From Bryum argenteum (Eukaryota; Streptophyta; Bryopsida; Bryales; Bryaceae): 64,000 bases of DNA. The notes beneath the pieces are model-generated. The model saw nothing but the letters and a program-made list of their open reading frames with translations, did not search any database and was not told the origin of the DNA. The DNA lies in the NCBI GenBank assembly GCA_037043015.1, contig CM073322.1:33749364-33813363 (forward strand). The letters are read 5' to 3'. Positions 57,541-64,000 of this stretch are shown in pieces. The translations under genes were made by a program, and so were the position numbers. How positions within the stretch are numbered: the first letter of the stretch is position 1; every line of letters begins with the position of its first letter.

Positions 57541-57859
57541 TTGAATAAGTCTAAGAACCTCTAAACTCTTGAAACCTCCACTACTTTAATATTATAGCAT
57601 ATTCATACTAACTTGAATGATCTATCCATGATAACACTAAGTATTCAGTCTTCTATTAATCTACAAATACCAACTCATGTCCTATTAATCTTTAGAAATA
57701 AAAAAAAATCTTAAAATTTTAGAATGTAAGAACTAAATTTCCAAATTAAAAAGTTGGCTGGGTTCACAACCAAACCTTACAAACTATGGAATCAATTAAA
57801 AAAGTCTTCACTTTCAAGAATCATGAAACTTGATAATTGCATTGTGCACAACTCCCAAC
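57541..57859. other. 3' UTR region of receptor kinase
   Basis: AT-rich sequence directly after the minus-strand stop codon. Nothing else seen. Confidence 0.4.
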
Positions 57860-60800
57860 CTACCTTGGTTCTAGGAAGCTTGTTGGTCCATGCACTCGTG
57901 AAGAATTACCGGAAGGCACACTAGTTGCATCCATCGCCAATGCACCTTGAAGCTCTTGTACCACTTCAGACATTGTTGGTCTATTCTTGCTTTGTGGTTC
58001 TACACTCCGCATGGCTATATCCGCAACTTTCCATACAGCTTCGGTGTTGACATGTGAATATTTGATAAGAGGATCTATTATTGAGTTGATGTCATTCTTC
58101 ACTAAACTCTCTCGAACCTAAAATAACACCAAAGAGGATGAGAATCAATAAGGAAAACACTTAAGCTCAAGCTGAAGCATTTAGAATGCTTTGTAAAGTC
58201 CACCAAGAAAATAATTAGCTCAGTGAACCGATTAAAGGATTGAACATACATAGGGTTTAAGAACTAACCCATTGGGCAATATTAGGATTCCTCCAATCTG
58301 AAGCAAACGTATTAATGGGCGGAGAACCCGTGATCAACTCCAAAAGCACAATTCCGAAGCTGTATACATCACTTTTGGGAGATATATGATTAGATATCAA
58401 GTACCTGCATACAAAAATGTCAAACTCAATAAGAGTGCATTATATCTCAAAGTGAAAGAGTTGATTATCAAATCCTCTTACTCTGGATCAAGGTAGCCTG
58501 CGGTGCCCATGACATCAGTCATTACTCTTGAGCTTTCGGCATCGCCCAACAATCTTGTTAGCCCAAAATCAGCCACTTTAGCCTCGTACTTGGGAGTGAG
58601 CAATATGTTGCTGCTTTTCACATCCCTGTGAATGAAACGGGGACTACAGCCTGTATGCAGATACTCCAAGCCTGCATTAACCTCATCAACTTCAATACAT
58701 TTTGCTACACATGTACCACCACCGATCGATACATATTCGAATGAGTCAACGTTCACGGAGGTTGTAATGGCTCCTACACGACTTTGACCCCCACTTAAAT
58801 TCACACAACGCAGCAAAGTCACCTTCTTTGAGGACCTTGGAGGGTGAAATACTACAACACTATGTAAGTTCGATTTCAAGAACTTAAAGGCTCCGCAAGG
58901 TATGAATGAGGTGTAAAATCTATATTGATCTTCGGCTCTTGGAGAGATCGTGTGTGGCCTGACTACATGTGTGAATTGAAGAATCTAGTAAAGAAAGAAG
59001 ATTGATGTTTTGGACAAGATGTAAGTGAATGTGGTAAGTCGATGACCTTGTGCTGCATTGAGGGCTATATGCAGGCGCCTCTGCCAATCCAAAACTCCAG
59101 AATTTGCGGACCTGCCTGCAATCACCAAGTCAATCACTATACAGACGTGCATCTTCAGAGAATTTTGAGAGCTTGTAGATGGCAACCCCATGCTTAAGTG
59201 AGTGGTCACCATGTAAGTGATCGAACAAGGAGCCATTGTGCATGTACTCGTAGAGAAGGATTTGTTTCTCTTCTTGGCAGTAGCCCACGAGAGACACCAA
59301 ATTCCTATGATGGACTCGCGACAACACATCCACCTGGAAAAGCATCCGTACTCATGAATGACAAAGTTACACAATTCGGACCCTGGCCGATAAACAATCG
59401 TGTGATGTACCAATTGCAACAGATGGAAGGTTGATATGGTACAAAGGAGAGTAGCTGGTTAGCTATTTACTCAAAACCAACACGATGTCATACTACTGAC
59501 TACCATTTACAAAACAGTGCTGAGTTTTTTATGAGTACATCTGAGTCTTGTTTGACTCTCGGCATGCAATAATCATTCCAATGGCATATGGTCAATCTAC
59601 TGAAATACCAAACCTAAACTTCTAGAGCAAGGAGAAGTTAAACTATAGGAATTCAATGCATGGTGGTGCTGTATACCTCAGTGAAGAATGCCTCCTCTTC
59701 GTGCGTTGAAGTCCCTTTAGCAACTTTGACAGCCACTTCTTGGCCATCCGGAAGTTTCCCATAGTAAACGGGCCCGAATCCTCCTTCCCCAAGTTCATCT
59801 TTGAAGTTGGAAGTTGCAGCAGTGACTTCTGCAAGAGTGTATGCTTTAGCACCACTAGTGGTGGCAGTTCCTGTAAATAACACAATAATGAATACGAGTG
59901 AGTTCATGCAAACTTGTAGTACTTAAGTTTCAGAATATCTTCCATGATATAAATCGCATGACAACTTTGGGTCCGCTTATACTACTACCGGTATTGGAGT
60001 TTAATGAGCTCCAACACACAATCATGCGCACTTACTATAATGAACAAACCTTCGGCAAACCTTTAGGTAAATTATTAGACAATGTACATTTTTGCCACTA
60101 ACCTAAAAGTTCACATCTACATGAAGCAATTATTGAATGTTGCTGAAAATGAAACATACTCTTCACAGTTGGCGCTTGTTGTTGGTCATCCAAAAATTTA
60201 GGCTTGCGTTTACATCGGCGGTATACACATATTGTGATCGCAATGATAACTACGAGCGTTACTATAGCGCCAACCACCTCGCCCACAAGTCTTGCAATGT
60301 TTGTTTTGCGTTTAGGTGCAGGTTTAGGTGCAAGTGGGGTTGTCAAAAGTAAGTGTTCATTTCCGGGCCTATACCTGCGTGCACATGCGTATGTTAATAT
60401 CCATCAGTGTCATGGGCTTATACCTGCTCATGCGTACGTTATCATGTATCAGTATCACGGAATCAACATGAAACGTAAAGTTTGTCATCATGTGGTCTGG
60501 TATCATTTGTATATCTTACGTGAATTTTATCTTAGTATTGTTTGAGGAAAGCCCAGCCGGAAGTACACCACTCAGGTTGTTATTCTGGACAGACCTGCAA
60601 AACATCCATGCAACTTGCAGATCAAAGAAAGTTCTGGAAAAACTAGGGGGGTGGTCAAGATGAAGCAATTGGAAGGTGAAGAAAATCATCCTCTGAGTTA
60701 TGGAACTTACAACACTCTCAGAGCCGTCATAGTTGTCAACCACTCTGGTACTGGGCCGCTTAGATTGTTGCTCGACAAATCTCTGTACAGAAGATGCCAT

Positions 60801-63800
60801 TGCACACTTAGCAACTGCTAGTACATGCGGGAGGTTTGATATCTGAAACTTTTTATTGAAATTTTAAGTTTATATGCTGATTATATAGTAAAATCGTTCT
60901 CATGCCGATTACGGAGATACGTTGTTATGTGTCACTCTTATTGGAAATCGAAGCGTGCTGTGCAGCTTAACAGTTAACGAAGTATATCAATCATCTAAGG
61001 TAGCTGCGTTCAGATAGCTTGTGTTTTCTGACTATGATTCAGATGCTTGTATAATAATAACTCTCAGTTGTGCGAACATTGTGCGATGAGCCTGATTCGT
61101 GTGAAATTGGCGTGCAGCTGAAAGCCTTGAGCAGTGTCCATGCTCGTCATCATGGCGCTCGAATTCAACTCCTTCTCTAGAATGAGACCATTGTGTGTTA
61201 GCGCAAGGTTTTAAGGGTCAGGCCACTCACAAGCTGGTGAGGTCCAGGAGGTTGCTGAAACTGGCAGGAATAAAACCCTTCAACTGGCGTCCTGAAAGAC
61301 CCCTGCATATCCTCAAGAAATCGTCAAAACTTTTAGCGATTACAAATTATAAGCAAAGCAACGTTTCCAGAACCGTCTCCTAGACTAAAAAATCAAGACG
61401 GATGCGATCGTCCTTGACAGATCACTCCATATTCTTATCGCACTCTTTTATCATTCAAAGTTGACTCACTCTTCATCCACCGTGAAATTGAAGATGGTAC
61501 TTACACGGCAGTGATCACGGGCTGTGGATTTGACGGATCAGGGGTTTCACAAGTCAGCCAGTCATGAGCAGACGGCAGACATGGATCACCAGTCCACTCC
61601 GTCAGGTTCAACCTCTGCTTGATGTCTTCGATAGCCATTGCTGGACATCCATCGATACCGTTAACTTCAGTCATCACCGAAAAGTGAATGAATGAACTGA
61701 AGCAATTCTAATTTTTGATGAAAAGGCACTCACCATCCCGATCCAAGGTTTTGTTCACTCGTGGCTGGGACCTTTCGAAGACCTCAATGGCAGTAAGGAT
61801 TGGGCCCGCCGCGGAAGATGGGAGTGGAGTGAGGAATATGGTAGTGTTAGCGCGCATAATGACGCCTATCAGGTAAATGTTCCAGGAACCGTAGTTGAGG
61901 AAGACCCACGAACTCATGTCGACGGTTGGGCTGTAGGATGTGATCTCGGGGACTGTAATGGTGAAATTGCGATTGCCGACTGAGGAGCTAGAATTGAGCT
62001 CCGCGTAATGGATGGCAAAAAACACATCCATATCCGTCTTGATCGTAGTGTCTGGCAGCATGTAAGTTGCAAGAGTACCAGCGCTGGTGACAGCCGTTTG
62101 CATCACGGCGGATGGCGGATTCGACTTGCTGCCCACCAGCCCCGGAAATGTCGCATCCGTTGACACAAACTCATGGGCTGCCGTAGTGGGCTTCAAATAT
62201 CTAACAGACGTCGCTGGCCCTTCTGGAAACCAGTAGCGATCGTAGTAATCCTGCGGAGCTCTGTCACCACAAGAGCTATCAGTGATGCTAACGGATACTT
62301 GAAAGTAATAAAAAACAATAGCTGGAGAAAGTAACGCCCAAACGTGTTCATTAGAAAATTCATACGTGTTCACTGGGCTACTTTCCGAGTTGTGTTAACA
62401 CTTGTGGACACCAAATCATTGACAGAATATGTGATTCTCGGAGTGAGACTCCAGCATTGTGCGGATTGTTCAACGGGATTTGGGGATCTATCATGACGTA
62501 CCGTAAGAGGGTCGATGCGCCGTAGTTGACCCGGTTTTTTGTCTTCATGATTCTTCCTTCTTGAAGAAGGATGGCGTATCGAGTGACGAACCCATCGGGC
62601 AAGCCAGAGGCCTCTTTGATCGAGATGCCTGAAATGAAGGGCGCGCCTGACATTCTGATGAGGCACAGGTAGCTCACGTTGTCCTGCGCTTGATAGTGGA
62701 GTTCGGTATACAAGAAGGCATCGGAATTACCCGTGATATTTTCTACAAGCGTCGCGTCCAGGAACACCTGAAAAGTCGGCATCCGGTTGCTGCTGTCATA
62801 GTTGCCGTAGAAGTAGGTCGCCCTCAACAAGTACGTGCCGCCGGCCTTCACTGGCAACGCGTAGCAGTTCTTGGACCGGAGATCATCGAAGTATCGCAGC
62901 GTCCCCATCTCCGTGAAGCTCGCTAGTGACGACGGCAGTGCTACCAACTGGGTCTTCCCCGTCGTAATGTATGGCGCGTCTGGCACCCACGTTAGTCCTG
63001 TCGTTGTGTCCACAGTCGTATCAGTCGCCCCACAGTTGATGTTTAGGGTACCTGCGGGGGGAACACACTTAGAATCCTCCACATAAGTGTTCAGATGTTC
63101 ACATGTATTGAATTTGATCTGTGGTTCATTTTATTGCACCGACAAACCACCGTGCAGGAGTCTCACGATCCGGTTGCCATTCTGAACATGATGCACTATT
63201 ATTTAAGTGATTTCATGCCCTCAGTTCCTGACCAGCTTCTTTCTCAAGTCCTTGCATGTCACTCATAAACTTCTCTGCCTCTGTCTTGCATGAGCCCAAA
63301 TACAACTTCACCATTTGAACTTTACAGAGTATAATTCTTGATCGTCTTATTATATCGTCATACAACATGAGATCTTTGACCATCAAATCGGAAGATACGA
63401 ACTGCTAACACCGATTCGTATACTGCTGCAACACCCGTTAGCGAGTTCGTTCATATGATCAATCTTGATGTCTTTCATGAAAGTTAATAGTGCAAGTTGA
63501 TAACCTCTCCACTGAGCATGTTGTTATTTAACAAATTAAATGACAAAGATAACCTCTGAACCTTACTGTTGCCGAAATGGCAGATGTCTGAACATTGCTT
63601 GACTAGAATCGGAGCATTACGGCATGGATTCTGACAAACGGGATGATCATGATGTTGGAAAATTTTCTGTAAATTATCCTCAAAACCTATCCAAGAAAAG
63701 CTTCTTACAAGTAAAAGATTGAATACTGTAAACAAGTTTTCAGACAGAAAAGATATATCTCGAACAGAATACAACTTTGACCGATTCATTTATGAGATGA

Positions 63801-63930
63801 CGTTGAACGAAATTGGCTCTGCGGTGCAACCTTGTGGTGTCGACTGTGCCGGTACCGTTGGAATGGTGCAACTGCAGAGTAGAAGAAGCAGGATCGAGCA
63901 GAATCCGGCGTCCTTGGAGAATCTCGCCAT
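57860..63930 (-). CDS. Malectin-like/LRR receptor-like kinase, 14 exons, intact
   Basis: A plasma-membrane receptor kinase of the plant LRR-I type. Exons (minus): 63831-63930, 62502-63051, 61734-62260, 61505-61664, 61231-61302, 60711-60782, 60520-60594, 60160-60374, 59677-59870, 59210-59333, 59047-59115, 58482-58671, 58269-58404, 57860-58117. All have GT-AG borders, and phases add up to 913 residues. The signal peptide is [20 protein letters not shown]. The malectin-like ectodomain (about 35-390) starts [10 protein letters not shown]. Three LRR exons of 72, 72 and 75 nt encode e.g. [14 protein letters not shown]. The membrane helix (about 549-570) is [19 protein letters not shown]. Kinase motifs are [37 protein letters not shown] and [10 protein letters not shown], so it should be catalytically active. 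The start is fixed by the signal peptide. Confidence 0.95.
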
Positions 63931-64000
63931 AGCTTGAGATGGGTTGTTGGTTCGAACTGACAGAGCCCCTGCTATCGAGACTTATATTAAACTATATCTA

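Noticed and set aside
58478..58879. Continuous 133-codon frame as an extra kinase insert
   Set aside because: The upstream half is intron sequence. The splice from 59047 to 58671 restores the standard [11 protein letters not shown] kinase sequence.

Overview
This is nuclear DNA of a green plant (streptophyte). The evidence is spliceosomal genes with GT-AG introns of roughly 80-400 bp, a plant-type clathrin heavy chain tail, an intronless presenilin, a CASP-like membrane protein, and a malectin-like/LRR receptor kinase whose LRRs sit on 72-nt exons. Short introns, an intronless presenilin and abundant unusual transposons fit a bryophyte or streptophyte alga better than a seed plant, but I cannot name the species.

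Layout. 1-5.1 kb: the 3' end of a clathrin heavy chain gene (+) and a complete TFIIE beta-subunit gene (-), convergent. 7.2-9.8 kb: an AVT6/SLC38-like amino acid transporter with one single-base frameshift. 13.1-14.1 kb: an unrecognised multi-pass membrane ORF. 15.4-16.8 kb: presenilin. 17.4-18.4 kb: a large fold-back element. 19.1-39.4 kb: a roughly 12.3-kb LINE split by an 8.0-kb chromodomain-bearing Ty3/gypsy element in the opposite orientation. 39.8-50.3 kb: a cluster of short TTAA-flanked inverted-repeat elements, partly nested in each other, around one small unrecognised gene. 51-53.8 kb: fragments of further LINE copies, a SINE-like insert and a GC-rich poly(A)-tailed insertion. 54.9-55.5 kb: CASP-like gene. 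56.8-57.5 kb: degenerate tandem repeats. 57.9-63.9 kb: an intact 14-exon receptor kinase (-).

The most interesting system is the LINE. Its ORF2 appears to carry two endonucleases: an AP-type domain before the reverse transcriptase and, after an RNase H domain, a CCHC finger followed by RHN, PD, E and K..KY motifs typical of the restriction-like endonuclease of R2-type elements. This layout is known from Dualen/RandI elements of green algae. A 2A-like ribosome-skipping motif lies upstream of the AP endonuclease. Its 3' UTR folds into a stem and hairpins whose paired bases co-vary between two copies in this window, and partial copies of the same tail recur four more times. The chromovirus landed inside the restriction-like endonuclease; removing it with one copy of its 5-bp target duplication restores the frame.

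The second system is the TTAA elements. They have CCCYTAA termini resembling piggyBac ends, and their subterminal bases differ between copies yet stay perfectly palindromic within each copy. Host genes are mostly clean. Many transposon ORFs, one transporter exon and one small gene are interrupted by single-base indels, some of which may be assembly errors.
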